DNA from: Gnetum montanum
Lineage: Eukaryota > Streptophyta > Gnetopsida > Gnetales > Gnetaceae
DNA: 64,000 nucleotides
Assembly: GCA_015680685.1 (NCBI GenBank)
Contig: MNCI01006585.1
Span: 1 to 64,000, forward strand
Direction: 5' to 3'
Shown: positions 23,218 through 35,417 of the stretch, in pieces
How positions within the stretch are numbered: the stretch's first letter is position 1
Layout: each line of letters starts with the position of its first letter
The notes under the pieces: generated by a model
The model's input: only the letters and a program-made list of their open reading frames with translations
What the model was told of the DNA's origin: nothing
The model's database searches: none
Program-made: the position numbers and the translations under genes

Positions 23218-26200
23218 TTTTTGGAATCATGTTGCGATATGCATGTGTCCTTTGGTTTTATTACACCATTGAGGTTATTCTATTAATGGTTCCTTTGGAT
23301 TGATATCTAAGTGATCTAGGATCATATCCTTAAGTATCCTTTGAAGAGTTGCCTTATGGTAATATTTTTATGCTCTTCATGAGGGATCTAATGTTACATT
23401 GTGAGAAACTGATGTATGTTGTTCTCCTCGAGGATGTATACAATTGCATTGTGGTATTGTTCTTCACTTGTTTACTTGTGGTTGGACTAGTTGTGGTTTT
23501 ATTTGATATGGTAGAGAAGAGTTCTATTGGCAACTCATAAATTATTGTTGCTCAAGGAGCTCTCATCTCTAGTCTCTAGTGATTCATTTGGGATGAATTA
23601 GACCTAGTCTCCATTTTGGTTTCCACTCAAATGACATGTATTAAGATGGCATTGATTGATTTATGTGGGATGTGGTATCCTTGCACTCCCACTCATCCTA
23701 GATACAATGAGTATGGGAAATACAAATTAAGACATGTTGGTTTCCAGGTACCTCAGGATGGAGGGCCTTCAGACATGTGCTTTTGGTAAGCCTTGTTTTA
23801 GGTGGATTAAGACCATTGCCGATAGACTTTGTACATTCATGTTTGCGATTGTATGTTTGTCTAGTTGTGTATGCATGTCTTCTTGGTTGCATTTTCAAAT
23901 TCTGTGCTGGTGTTGCTTTTGTCATGTCTATTGCTCATAACACAAGGCTTTATGTTCTACGTGGTGTGATGATTTGTTTTTGGGATTGTTGAGGATGCAT
24001 TGTGAGGCCATTTGTGCCATCCCAAAGCCAAATGTTTGTTATCTTATTTTGACAACCTCTTGTGCTTGAGGCATGATTTCCCTTGTGGCTGACCTTTCGT
24101 GAGTTGTGCTCCCTTGTTTGAGCTTGTTGTATTACCCTTGGATTTGAGGCATCACTCTTTTGATTGGTGACATTTCTTTGGGCACTTTTATTTGAAGACC
24201 TTTTGATGTGGGTCATCCTATTGTTGGTTCTTGTTGAGACCTCACCCCTTTTGATGAGAGTCTTTCTTGTGATTGCATCATCCCTAATGTTGCTCATCGT
24301 AAGTGAGAATTTTTTTTATGGAGACCTATTGTTGGCTAGACCTTTGTCTTCCACCTTATTTTTGAGTTGAGATAATAATTCTTTATTACCCATGCCTCTT
24401 ATGAATGTGTTGAGATTTTGATCTTGGTTGGAACCAGTGTTAGTGTCTGGGAATGTTTGTTGTATATGAATCTTGATTTTTTGAGAGGGTTCTAGTTCTC
24501 TCTGGGTGTGCCTCATGATGAATTCTTTTGTGTGAGTGTATCTAATTGACCCATAAATATTTTGGATGATTGATCTTTATGCATGTTGCTGAGTTCTTGC
24601 TCTTTATGATGTTATGAGAGTGATATTTCTCTGTTATATGATCATGCTTGATGATTGTATATGAGGTTGATGTGATGATCATGTTCCTACTAACTTCTGT
24701 GTTTCTGAGCTATTATCTCAGATGTTGTAGGCAACACAAGTACAAAGTGCAGCCAGTGGTGATCTCAATTGATTCTGTGAGCACTATGTCTATGGGAAAG
24801 ATGTGTGCTTTTGAGGCCTTCATGAATTGGTTATTTGGTCTTAGAATCCCAACATTGGGTTATGGATTTATCAGTACCTTGACTGTGATGAAACAACAAG
24901 TACATCATGATTTGTTTGCCTCTTTGTGCTGGGAGAGCACTAATAGAGGATGGTGATCCATCCTAGAACTCATAGATATTGGGTTAGCAAATGGCATAAA
25001 ATGGTATCATTGGCCATGCTGGACATTGATGGCGTAGGAGTGGCCAATGCCTTGAGGTCTCATAGTGGTAGGTGGTGAATACTCAGTTGGCATGTCTCAT
25101 TATTCGATCATTGTGCTTGTGTCCTAAATCATTTTCACTCAATGACAGTCGTGTAGTGAGTTCAGTGCGATGGTTGTTTGTGTATGTGTAAAGATAGTTG
25201 TGTAGTGGATGTAGTCTGATAGATGATCGTGTACATTCTATGACAGAGACAAGTTTTTCTCAAAATAGCATGGTGCTTTCTTAGTATGCTCCTGGTGGCC
25301 TAAACCTTTCAACTTAGGATTGTCTTGGGTAGTTTTTCCTATAGCCTTCTAGGCTTGGGTAGCATTCCCGAATACCATGTACTATGCTCACTAAATATAT
25401 TCCTATCCTCAAGTGTGTGAGATTGTAATGTAACCTTATGATATTCTTAGTTTTGAAAGTTTATGCACACAAAAGTGCTAGATGTTATGGCCCTATGTGA
25501 GTTAGTTGTCACCTTATTGTAGGCCTATGCCACACCCTATGACAAGGCCAAGCTTGATGTATGGTGTTTTCCTAGTGCTCATTCTTGAAGCTCCTTCTCT
25601 ATATGTTGTAAGCAGCCTTTGTGCCTTGATGTGTAATTCTATTGAAAACCCCATGGAAAATTTTCTTGTTGAGATATGGTGTTGTAATGAGCAGGCCATG
25701 GCATGTCCTTGCCCAAGGTGCTCTTGAATTGATGCCTTGAGTTCTTGGTGAGATTGGCATTCCATGAAGGTGCATCCTTTGATGAACGTTCTTGAGACAG
25801 GACAAGTCTTGGGAACACTACCTCTTGGGTTCCTATACTAGCAAAAATCTTATCCATAGGTGATCGATGGTGGTATGTACCCTAAAATATAAACAAATTG
25901 GTTCGGTGAGCTTGATCTTGATAGCGGGCTATTCACAGTGGCCATGTGCAATGGTAGACTAAAATTCAAAGCAAGGTGATGCTACTATGTTTAGTAGTGG
26001 AGTAGAGTTGAGTTCTAGGTATTATCCCATTTCTCTGGTGTATTGTTAATTCATGTTAGTGTCCTAACCTCTTTGGTGGGATAGCAGGGTTGAGCACTAT
26101 ATTACTTGGTGATTCTCTAATTCTATGAGGAGTCATTCTTCATTCCAATGGATGCCCTCTTCAATTCTTGAAATAATAATAGAGTTGTCCTTAGATGGGA

Positions 26201-28180
26201 TCTATAGGTAGTTGATGTTTGGAACTTGTTCTTATCAATGGTCCCATGTTCATGAACTCTTGGGGCTTGTTTTCACAGACAGAATGTTGTTACCTTGGTG
26301 GAATTCATGGAACCTCCTTTGTGAGGCTATGTTATTGATGTAGCCTAAATGTATATATCTCCTTTCTTGTAAGCAAGGCATGATTTTATGTAGTCTCTCT
26401 CAGCTTTTGGGGCTCCAAAGGGACTTCCTTGTTGGGGTTCTTTGGTAGACCACCCTTATTGTAAATCCTTTGGGGAAAAATCATGTATTGTTTTGAGTTT
26501 GTAGTTGATGTTGTTGAAGCCCATTCTTTCTAAAACTATCTTGAGGACCTAGTCCTCCTATGGGAAAAATGTTCTTGTTAACTCATGTTTGTTGTTTGGG
26601 CTAGATGGTAATAGCCAATGGTGTGGCCTTGTGCACCATAATTGTTGTAAATGGGTTCGACTAGGATGTATGAAACAAAAACCAAAATCTCCTAGGATGA
26701 AATAGAAATCCCTCTTGGTAAAATTTTTAGGGGATGAACTCTTTCACTTCTCAAGTTGTTCTTAATGTGGAATTGAATGTGGGTAAGACTTGTAAGTCCA
26801 TGTCTTCCCTCAGCTAGTAACAGTTTGACGTTTTGATTCTATTGGCTATGTGGACTACTTGGGCGTGTATCATGGGTAAGGTGTAGCTAGGATACTATAC
26901 TTGCTTATGGAAGAAACATCCCAAAGAGGATCCTTCCTTCAAGTTAAAAAAATCCAATGATAGGTGTTGAGTGTGAATGGCAGTTGTCCTTGGCATGATA
27001 GAAAAATTCAAACTCGAGGAACCTAGATGTTCCTTGGAGAATTCATGATTGTGGTTGCTCTCAAAGGTGACTCTACATGCTTCCTTGGACCAAGTGTTCA
27101 GAAAATGGTGTTTATCCCATATCTCGAAGTGGGAAGGATAGATTGTAAGTTACAAGTGCAATTGATCCTTTCCCATGAACAAAACATTATGGTTGCAATT
27201 GATGATGTGGTAGTGGTTGTCATAAGACATGTGTATGGAGGATTGCCTTGTGGTTGGCTACCCAACATATTCTCCACTTGTTCTAACATTTGAGTAGGCA
27301 TTCTCGATGTTGGACAATCCTAAAGGATGTTGATGATAGATTGGCTTTGTTTGCTATGGTAGCCTCCTAGAGAATCTTTTCAAAGAAAATTTGGATCTTC
27401 TCTCTTGGCTATAGAAATGAAATAGTGTTGGATGATGAAATGTGGATTGCGATGTTGGTGTGTCTATGGACGACAAGGCCAGGCTCAAAAGATCTATCCT
27501 TGTACCTTATTTTGAAGGGAGAAAATGCTTGAATTCCTTCATACCATCCCAAATAGACATGATGGAAAAAAATGCACATGGTATAGACACATGGATTCTA
27601 TGCTTAGATAGTTACACTAGTAAGACCCCATAGGTCTAGATGCAAGAAGTAGAATGTGGAGTTTTGGCAAGTGTGAGTTGCTTGTGAAGACATGGCTCTT
27701 TTGGAGCATGTTCTCCCTCTCAATTTTATGTTCCCAAGTCCATCACCATGGGTAGTGGTCCTGGTGAGCCCTCAAAATCGATGATAATAAATAAATAAAT
27801 AAAGATCATCAAGAAAATAAATGGGTGTTGAGATGCCATTCACAAAGGAACTTGGCTAGACTTGTGGAAGAAGAGCTATCTTCTTGCATAGGCATGGGCA
27901 TACACAAGAAGATAAGTCTCTAGACCTCATAAGGGATGGATCTAGGGGACACTTTAGAGAAATTGGCCCTTTGGGTTGGACTACTCCCACTTGTCCTACT
28001 ACCATTTCATGCAAGGCATTGGATGGAAGGACGTATCAGGTGTTGGGGTTGGTACCTTCCTTCAAGCCTGGTGTCAATTGAGTTGATGGGTTTCCTGAAG
28101 TCAATGGATTTCCAAACCCATGCTTGAAGTTTACTCTCAAAGTCATCCTAGGCTCTACTTTGAGGACATCACTTCTTTTG
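23218..28180 (+). other. Non-coding-looking interior of element C
   Basis: Short frames on both strands (for example minus 23950-24297 and plus 24648-24956) lack any retroelement domain and overlap each other. I treat them as chance. Confidence 0.6.
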
Positions 28181-28193
28181 TGTAGGGGAGAAT
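28181..28193 (+). other. Polypurine tract of element C
   Basis: 'gtaggggagaatt' directly before the 3' LTR. Confidence 0.75.
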
Positions 28194-28774
28194 TATGAGA
28201 GATGTCTTAGGGTGGTGGTTTTCCTGAGCTCTCCCCATGGTTTAGGGATCATGGAACACTTTGAGTCAGCCTTGGGTGGCTCTTAAGTATTAGAAAATCC
28301 ATCTTGGCTTGGTAGTACCAAGTCAGTAGTAGGACACCCTCCTATTACAACTCTCTCTAAGTTCTTTTCATACTACCCTCACGTGGAGAACTACATGGCC
28401 CTAATTCTACGGTGGTTGTAGATATGTAGGTAACTAAGATTGGATAGTTCTAGTGTGGTGCCAAGCCAAACCTTGTACCAGATCATGAGGGTTCTAGGGG
28501 TGAGGTGCCACCCCTTGTAGATGCATCATTTCCCCTTCCACTGATGTTGTCTACAAGGTTTCTTGTGTGCTTATTTGCAAGGTCCTCATTTGGAGTTAGT
28601 TGTCCTTCATGAGGTGCATTCCCATACATATATTAAGAAGCTGTGTTGCTACTTGCACTCTCTCTTGGGTTTCTTGCTTGTTAGAGGCGTATTCCCCATG
28701 TCTTCTTCCCTAGATTCATTGGACCTTAGTGAATTCCTTGTAGTACCGGACAACATTGGGATAACGTTGTTACA
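28194..28774 (+). repeat. 3' LTR of element C
   Basis: Begins 'tatgagagatg' (TG terminus mutated to TA) and ends 'cgttgttaca'. Followed by the AAAAG duplication at 28775-28779. Confidence 0.9.
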
Positions 28775-28885
28775 AAAAGACTATCACTATTGTAAAAAAT
28801 ATTATTACTTAGTAATGAAGCACAAGGAAGAAATTGATTAACTACATAGTTTATTTAAAAGGAAACTTTTCCATTGGATAGATAA

Positions 28886-29101
28886 GTGCCTTTAATCATG
28901 GGTAACATGTCTTTCTAGCCCCATAACTAATGCGAGTCCAAGAAATCTTAAAATCTCTGAAAAGTCACCTACCTTTAGGCATGGGTAATATGTCTTTATA
29001 GTGGAACCCCTAGAAATTTTTATTATATGTATTTACTATGTTATCACTGTGTAAACCTTACTAGAGGACTATCTTTAGGCATGGGTAACATGTCTTTCCA
29101 G
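28886..29101 (-). repeat. Iterated ~33-bp motif, three copies (element Z)
   Basis: Copies at 28886-28918, 28969-29001 and 29069-29101, 83 and 100 bases apart. The plus-strand core is 'ggcatgggtaacatgtcttt'. They are the best preserved of the four sets. Confidence 0.9.
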
Positions 29102-29519
29102 TGACATTGTGAGGTAGCACTTATTTTAGAACATACTTCTATTTTTCATTAGAACTCATGTAAATAATACAACTTAATAGTAGGATAATACCTATAGTAG
29201 TAGCTTTAGAAAATCTACAAATCTCCTTGTTGTCACACCATTTTCATTCTCACTTGGTTCTTCACTTTTCCATTCATGCATAATGCTCACAAGTTTATTT
29301 TAGTTTTATTGTGGAAGAATGTCATTATGTCCATAGTATGAATCTATTATTTTTGGAAATGAGTGAATGGATGATGTGGTCTCATTGTATAGATAATCAA
29401 TCCTTTAATTATTTGATAACATAGGATGAAATTCTCACTATTTTAAATACATCTTGTTTATTCCTTTACACTTTATTAAAAAATCAACAAAAGTTATGTA
29501 CATGAGAAATGGTAAAATC

Positions 29520-29710
29520 ATTGAAGAATGAGAAATGGGTAAGAATAGAAAATTTATAAAGAATTTAAAAGATATTAAAGCATGAAAAATAATAAGAAAT
29601 GTAAAAGAACATGAAAGAATAGAAAATATATTAAAGAATGAAGAAATATCAAAAAATTAGGAAGAATATGACAAAAATTGTAAACCAAAAAATTATAAAA
29701 CAAAAAAGTT
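29520..29710 (-). repeat. T-rich tract after gag end (element Z)
   Basis: Plus-strand view is A-rich with repeats such as 'aaagaatgaagaaatat'. It is pyrimidine-rich in element sense. The gag end with 'GEVPYLESGIH' lies just upstream, near 29730-29755. Confidence 0.75.
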
Positions 29711-30389
29711 AAAATGCACTTATGAATTCCTGATTCAAGATAGGGCACCTCCCCTATGAATGAACTCATGGGAAAGTGTTCTAAAAATGGACCATAAATC
29801 CCTAGGATTATACACTCTAGGTTTCTTACTTATCATCCTTAATAATTTATGTTTTTGTTTATTATTCAATGTAACATTGATGATAATCAAATTTTGATAA
29901 TTTAAAGACACATATCTTATTAGACTAGATGATACTCTTATTTTAAAGGGTTTAGATATGTTTTCTTCTTTATTATTAATTCCAGGTTTTAAGTCTCCAT
30001 GTTCACTACTTGGTTATTGGTGTATGGTCATGGTTTAGGATATCCTTTTGTAAGTTCTTTATTTGGGTCATTTTCTTGAGGTAGGATTTGATAAGTAAGT
30101 TGGATGTTTCCATGAATATTTTGGATAGTTTTATGTTCTCATTTCTTAACCACTAGATGTATTTTGATTTAGTGATCATTGTTTCTTTTTGCATACATAC
30201 TTGTTTTTCAAATTTGTTGTGGCCTGGTGTAAGAATTGTGTTGATGTTTTGAACTTTCTGTCCAAGATTGCATCCTTTTTCATCCTAAGTAATATATGGA
30301 ATTCTTTGCATCTATATGTCTCCTTGCTCATCTTCCTTGGAAATTTCCAAGAACAAGTATCTCATTCATAACTTAGCATCTATTGTGTT

Positions 30390-30640
30390 GAGTCCTGCTT
30401 TCCCCATAATAATAAAAAACTTCCTATTATCATTCTTTACATTGATCACAAAAAAATTTTCTGGATAAGAACACCCATTGATAGTTGTCATCACATCTTA
30501 GACCTATTGCAAAGGAATGGTAACTAATTAATCTGCAAGCTCTAGTCTTATGTTACACTTCTTTAATGTTTCTTGAGATATCAAGTTAACTCCAAAACCT
30601 AAGTTTAATAGAGATTTACATGGCAATTTCTAGCAATTTA
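30390..30640 (-). pseudogene. Retroviral-type aspartic protease remnant of element Z
   Basis: Minus-strand translation reads 'KSLLNLGFGVNLIS' (about 30616-30575), followed by 'LRLELAD'-like and 'ENFFVINVKND' segments. This fits the Athila/gypsy protease core L-L-D-L/S-G-A-x-V-N-L-x-S ... L-A-D ... F-x-V-x-x-x-x. The catalytic Asp is replaced by Asn and the following Gly-Ala by Gly-Phe, so the domain is inactive as it stands. No reverse transcriptase follows before the T-rich tract. Confidence 0.6.
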
Positions 30641-31149
30641 TAAATAAATCAAAGGATTTCCAAGATCTATTCTTTTTGTAGGAAGATTTCATACTTTTAT
30701 CCAATCTAATACTATATTAGTGAACATGATAGTTATTAGTTTTTGGTTTGGTTGTTGTGAAAGCATTATGATTGTAGGAGGATATGTCATAGGAGGAATA
30801 TGGTTGGATGAAGTTCTTACTTTACCTACCTTTTCTGGAGTTGCCCTAAAGAACGTGTGTTTCCTAGATTTGCAAGTAGTATTGCTAATATGATCCTATC
30901 TTTGTATATTAACTACCATGGTAGCATTGTTTTTCAGTTTTGACGGTAGTTATCCATGCATTGCTAGTGGTGGTACTCATGGTAATGGATTAGGTGTTTG
31001 ATAAGAGGGACCTAATGCTAGTTGAGATGTGTAAGGATGAGGATTCATATGCTATGTTATGGGTCTATGCTATTTAGGTGGATAGTAGGGAGATGAAGTA
31101 TAAACAGAAGTACTTTTAGGAGATATCGAATGACATACATAGTATCCAT

Positions 31150-33210
31150 AAGTATCTAGTTGTCTACATGGATACTGCTACCTTGATGGTGGCATTCCCC
31201 ATGATTGTTGTTGTTACAATTGCTGCTAGTATAGCTCCTATGATTAAGGATAAGCCTTGGTTGGATAGTATGGTTATTGATAGGATTGCTTGTAATTACC
31301 TTGTGTATAAGGTAATCTCTTGGGCATTTATTTCTAACAAATTTTAGAGTGAATACATATGCCTTGGACTCTTGTAAGTAGTCCATGACAAGACAATATC
31401 CCTTAGGATGTTCATATTAGCACACTTAGCAACCTATGTTATCTTCTAAGCTTGAGTTTGTTACTTCCTCTACCATAGAAACTTTCCCTTTATTCTTGTA
31501 GTTATCATGTCCATTGTCTTTATTCTTATTTCTATCCTTATTTTTGTTGAAGACTTGTTTAGTTCTTTCCTCCACTATCTTGAGTGTTGTAGTAAAGTTC
31601 TCATCCATAGAACCCCACATTTTCTCTACCTTTGTTATGATATCATTTACTAATTTTTAAATAGGTATAGTCTTCCACTCTTCTAATGTTTCATCTTCTT
31701 GTGTTTTGCATATTCTTACATCTCTTTTCTTAATAGTTGGGTCTTTGTTATATTCTTTAGTTGATTCTCCTTTTTTGTAGCTTTTCTCTTCTTTTATTAC
31801 CTACTCTATTAATCATTGGATTCGATGAGTTGTCATTTCAGATAACCTACCTTGGGCATATACTACATGGGTTTTTATTATTTTTCTCCTTATCCCATTG
31901 ATGATATGTCATAGTTATTTGCTTTGGGAAAATCCATGGCTTGGGAATCTATGTAATAATGAGCAATAAATTTTCATTACTATGTTAAGGGATTCATGTA
32001 TCCATTGTTTCCATCCTTAGATCTACTTTCTTAGATTTGACACTCTAGAGTAAGTTTGATACTTATTATTAAAAAGTATTAGCATAGTACTCCATCTTCA
32101 GCTTGATTCCAATTTTAAGGATTTATACTAGTTCTCTACTTCTTTTATGAGTATTCTCAAAAACAAATTTACTTTTTTCCAGTCATTATCTATATTTTAT
32201 AGGGCACAGGCATCGTGAAAGGCTTGGAGATGGTATTGTGGATCTGCATTATCTCTACCTTTGAATTTTGGAATATTGTTCATATCAAACCACTTAATGC
32301 AAGTATCCCTCAAATTTCTAGTAGGAATGTACCCTACTTCCCTAATGTTAATCATGCTATGAGTTGCTAATAGGGGCTCTTCATAGTCTTTGGGTTTGTA
32401 GGCTCTATTGTAGAGATGACCCCTCTAATGCTCATGATACTCTCTTCTTTCATGCCTAATTCTTTCTTCTCTTTCTTCATCATTGTCATATTCTTCATCA
32501 ATATGTCTTTGTTAGTTTGCATGTCTTTCATGATCTCTTCTTCTTTCCCTATTATGATCGCTTAGTCTTCATTCCCTCTTATCAAAATCTTTTGATGAGT
32601 GTGAGGAAGAAGATGGAAAAGTTAGAGAATGGTGTCATTAGGTTCTTCTTTTGTGACTCCTTGATTCTTCTATTCTTGATGCATTGACGAGCTTATGCCT
32701 TAAATTGCTCCTAAGTCTGGAGTCTTTCTTATTTATTATAAGGATTTCTATAAAAACTAAATGTAGCTTTATTTTTACAGGATCTTCAACACATATTATT
32801 GGTACCTAGGAATGAGATTTGTGAGTCTGATAGAATTTTTTAGCTTAGAATGGAGCATCTTCTTTTGCTTCAAGGATAACTATATGTGATGATTTCTTTC
32901 CTTTATGTTTTTCATATCTTACCTTCATAATAGCATCTCTTCTTACTTGAGCTGTAGCTGGTTGATATGGCCTGGTCATGTTTTTAGTGACTTGATATTC
33001 TTCTTGCACATATCCAAGATTTGACCTCATGAGGACTACTTGAAGCATTGATGGTGCTAAAAATTTGATGACAAGATAATATTATCTTGTAAGTTTCTCC
33101 ATCTAATTTGTTCATCCTAGTGGAAAATGAATGTAAAATCAAGATAATAAGGATCTATATAAGCATATGAAATTCTAGCTTGCATCAGTGCACTACAATC
33201 TTCTTTATTG
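31150..33210 (-). pseudogene. gag of element Z (decayed)
   Basis: An N-terminal segment with a 67-codon open frame (33048-32845) is followed by 'KFKGRDNADPQYHLQAFHDA' (about 32290-32225), matching the gypsy gag core F-x-G ... D-P-x-x-H-L-x-x-F. Near 31440-31385 a C-x2-C-x3-H-x4-C cluster (each second position of the first pair a stop in place of Gln) resembles an Athila-type zinc knuckle, C-x-x-C ... H-P-x-G-Y-C. Several stops and shifts; pseudogene. Confidence 0.65.
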
Positions 33211-33402
33211 TAATATCTATCATGACTTTTATTAAGATTAATGACAAGTAGAAATTTCACTTATAGTTATAAAAGTCATTTTAGTTTTTTTTTATGCTTT
33301 AGTATTTGTATGTTTTGAAAAAATATTTTAATTATGAAAGATGTACTTTGTGATTCTTGATACAATGAACTATGTAAAATCAACTAACTAGCAAACATTG
33401 AC

Positions 33403-33422
33403 ACATCTCGACCAATGCACCA
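33403..33422 (-). other. Primer binding site, tRNA-Asp type (element Z)
   Basis: The minus strand after the LTR end reads T then 'TGGTGCATTGGTCGAGATG', a decayed TGGCGCCGTTGCCGGGGATG. Confidence 0.7.
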
Positions 33423-33423
33423 A

Positions 33424-34291
33424 TGATGAGCCATTGGGTATTCAACACTTAACCATACAAGTCACAAGTGTTCATGCATGACCAAATCATAATATCTGGA
33501 TGGGCAATGTAAGTATACTAGCCAATCAATGTTAAGTTCATGATCATTGTCTTCCCACATATACTTAGTGAGGTACAAATCATATGGTTTAACTCTTAGT
33601 GAGGTATATGATGAACTAATGTTGTTTGGCTTTTAGTGTGCTAAGTGTGAACATGATAAAATGATTATAAATTCTAAATCTAAGTACATTGGAAATGTAA
33701 ATCTATTCTATCCTATGGTAATAAGTATCTATTCCTAGTTTTCTGTACACATCCTAGGCTGATATAACTATTACTGGGATTACAAAGTAACTTTACTATT
33801 GAGCAAATAAAAAAAAAGTTACTATTGGGTTACCAAAAAATTAAACTTTATGATTGAAACCAGTTGTACTTATTTTTCCTTACTAATAAACATTGGAATT
33901 TTAAATGACTTAAAATATGTAAATGAATTAGTAAAGGTAAAAGTAAACATAATGGAAAAATAAAATTATGCTAAGTGATATGTTACAATGATGAAGAACA
34001 ATCTTGGTCTTTATTTTCATTCATGAATTGTGTCTAGGAACAATTTAGTTGAATAAAGATTCCATACAATGGTAATTCAACACATTGTAGGTAATCACTC
34101 TAACTCTAACTTTAAGAAAACAAACTGCAAGAATTTTGCTATGTGTTGGGCCTAAATTTCTTTTCGACAAAATGGTGGATTGGTATTTATAAGCATGACC
34201 ATAGCCCACAACATTCTATCTACAATGATGTATGCAGAGGTAAAATATCATAGATACGATATTATAGACTCACACATAAATTGTTTCATCA
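33424..34291 (-). repeat. 5' LTR of element Z
   Basis: Runs 'tgatgagcca' to 'gtttcatca'. TATA box on the minus strand at 34184-34191. U3 dyads at about 34200-34275 ('atcatagatacgatatt'). Confidence 0.85.
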
Positions 34292-34582
34292 ATCGTAGTT
34301 ATTTACTTTAGTGCAGAATGAAAGAGAAATCTCAATGATATGAATCCAAATTTTGGTAGGCTACTTTTACTTATTGTGACATTTCATCTTGATTCTTAAT
34401 GGTTCTATCAGGTACCCTTGTTGAATCATCAATAGGTGGGGAATTTACCCTACATTAAGAAGATATTTTGTGATTTATAAGTATGTCTTTTAATAAAATA
34501 TTATTATTTTCAAATGATTAATTGTTTTAGGCTCTAAAAATAATCCTTGAATGATTCTAACTATCTAAAATACTAGTATTAT

Positions 34583-35417
34583 CTCCTAGAAATGATATCA
34601 ATGATGAGTAGTAAAGTATACTTATTCCTAGGTATATAGATCATAATTATTCATACATGATTTGGTCGAATTCCATGAACTAAGACTAGTTAAATGTCTT
34701 AGATAGCTAAGTGTTAGGTCACTGGTCATTATTTTCCCAATCATATTTGTATAAGCTTAATTTATATGGTTAATTATGATTAAGATATATGACCATTATT
34801 TTATTATTAAAATATTAAACTAATTAAATTTTGTATAAGAAATGAATCTAATCTAGCCTAAGCATCAAGCACACATTCCCAACTTACCATACATATCCTA
34901 AACATGCACTAACATTGTTAGTTTACCAAGTGTTGATTGCTAGGCATACCAAGTGATACACTACTAAGATTACCAAATGTTAATGCTTTTATGCTCAAAT
35001 TTGATTGTGCTCATGTGATTTAATTAAGTATAGTAAAAGGTAAATTAATTAACTAAGTACATAAAACTAGAGAACACTTAAAGTAAGTTGCAATTAAAGA
35101 GAATAAAATGTGAAGCCAAGTATTGCAATGAATGAAATGGATCTTAGTTTTATTGCTATCATGAAGATGTATCTAAGTACATGATTACTCATATAAAATT
35201 CCCAATAATCCACTTGATCCATGCTATAGAAACTCGGTGGCAAATTCTAACTTTTACAAAAAGAAATTGCAAGAGTTTAGCTACACTAGTGACTAAATGG
35301 TGTCATAATTAAATACATACACACACTTATATAGGTATTTATGGAGCTCACATCAAAACTAATGCGTTGATGAAGCTAGATCTATGTCGTTGCAATTGAC
35401 TAGATCAACTTTTATCA
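34583..35417 (-). repeat. Primer site and 5' LTR of element F
   Basis: The LTR is 34602-35417. The minus strand then reads T followed by 'TGATATCATTTCTAGGAGA', a strongly decayed tRNA-Asp-type primer site. Minus-strand TATA motif CTATATAAG at 35326-35334. Confidence 0.7.

Larger units (their letters stand above)
22622..28774 (+). mobile_element. Element C: LTR retrotransposon without recognisable pol (LARD-like)
   Basis: 5' LTR 22622-23204 (583 bp) and 3' LTR 28194-28774 (581 bp) are bounded by identical 5-bp TSDs. The primer site 'tggtatcagag' (23207-23217, initiator tRNA-Met type) and polypurine tract 'gtaggggagaa' (28181-28191) set the orientation as plus. The 5-kb interior has no gag, RT or integrase motif that I can see in any frame, only short ORFs. 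It is G/T-rich on the plus strand. A non-autonomous LTR element is the best reading; a completely eroded autonomous element is possible. Confidence 0.85.
17388..34291 (-). mobile_element. Element Z: LTR retroelement (minus orientation) with gag, protease and coiled-coil ORF
   Basis: 5' LTR 33424-34291 and 3' LTR 17388-18239 share their full landmark order and end in 'gtttcatca'. The TSD is ATCAT (17383-17387) against ATCGT (34292-34296), one transition apart. The tRNA-Asp-type primer site lies just inside the 5' LTR. With element C subtracted, the element is about 10.7 kb. Order in sense direction: LTR, primer site, gag, protease, T-rich tract, iterated motifs, internal U3-like block, predicted leader intron, coiled-coil ORF, polypurine tract, LTR. 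I found no RT/RNase H/integrase motifs, so it is probably non-autonomous. The primer site and ORF layout suggest descent from the Athila/Tat side of Ty3/gypsy. Confidence 0.8.
12286..35417 (-). mobile_element. Element F: LTR retroelement (minus orientation), host of element Z
   Basis: 3' LTR 12286-13102 and 5' LTR 34602-35417 share the whole landmark order and end in 'ttttatca'. A polypurine tract borders the 3' LTR (minus strand CATGGGGGTA, 13103-13112). The primer site is at 34583-34600, and the 5-bp TSDs are identical. The internal DNA is only 34292-34601 plus 13103-17387, about 4.6 kb, because Z occupies 17388-34291. The gag region is nearly absent. What remains is the T-rich tract (16977-17110), three iterated motifs (16408-16616), the internal TATA block and the coiled-coil ORF. 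There is no reverse transcriptase or integrase. Confidence 0.8.

Noticed and set aside
23698-25857. Several overlapping short frames on both strands inside element C
   Set aside because: They overlap one another, lack retroelement motifs and are expected by chance in G/T-rich DNA.
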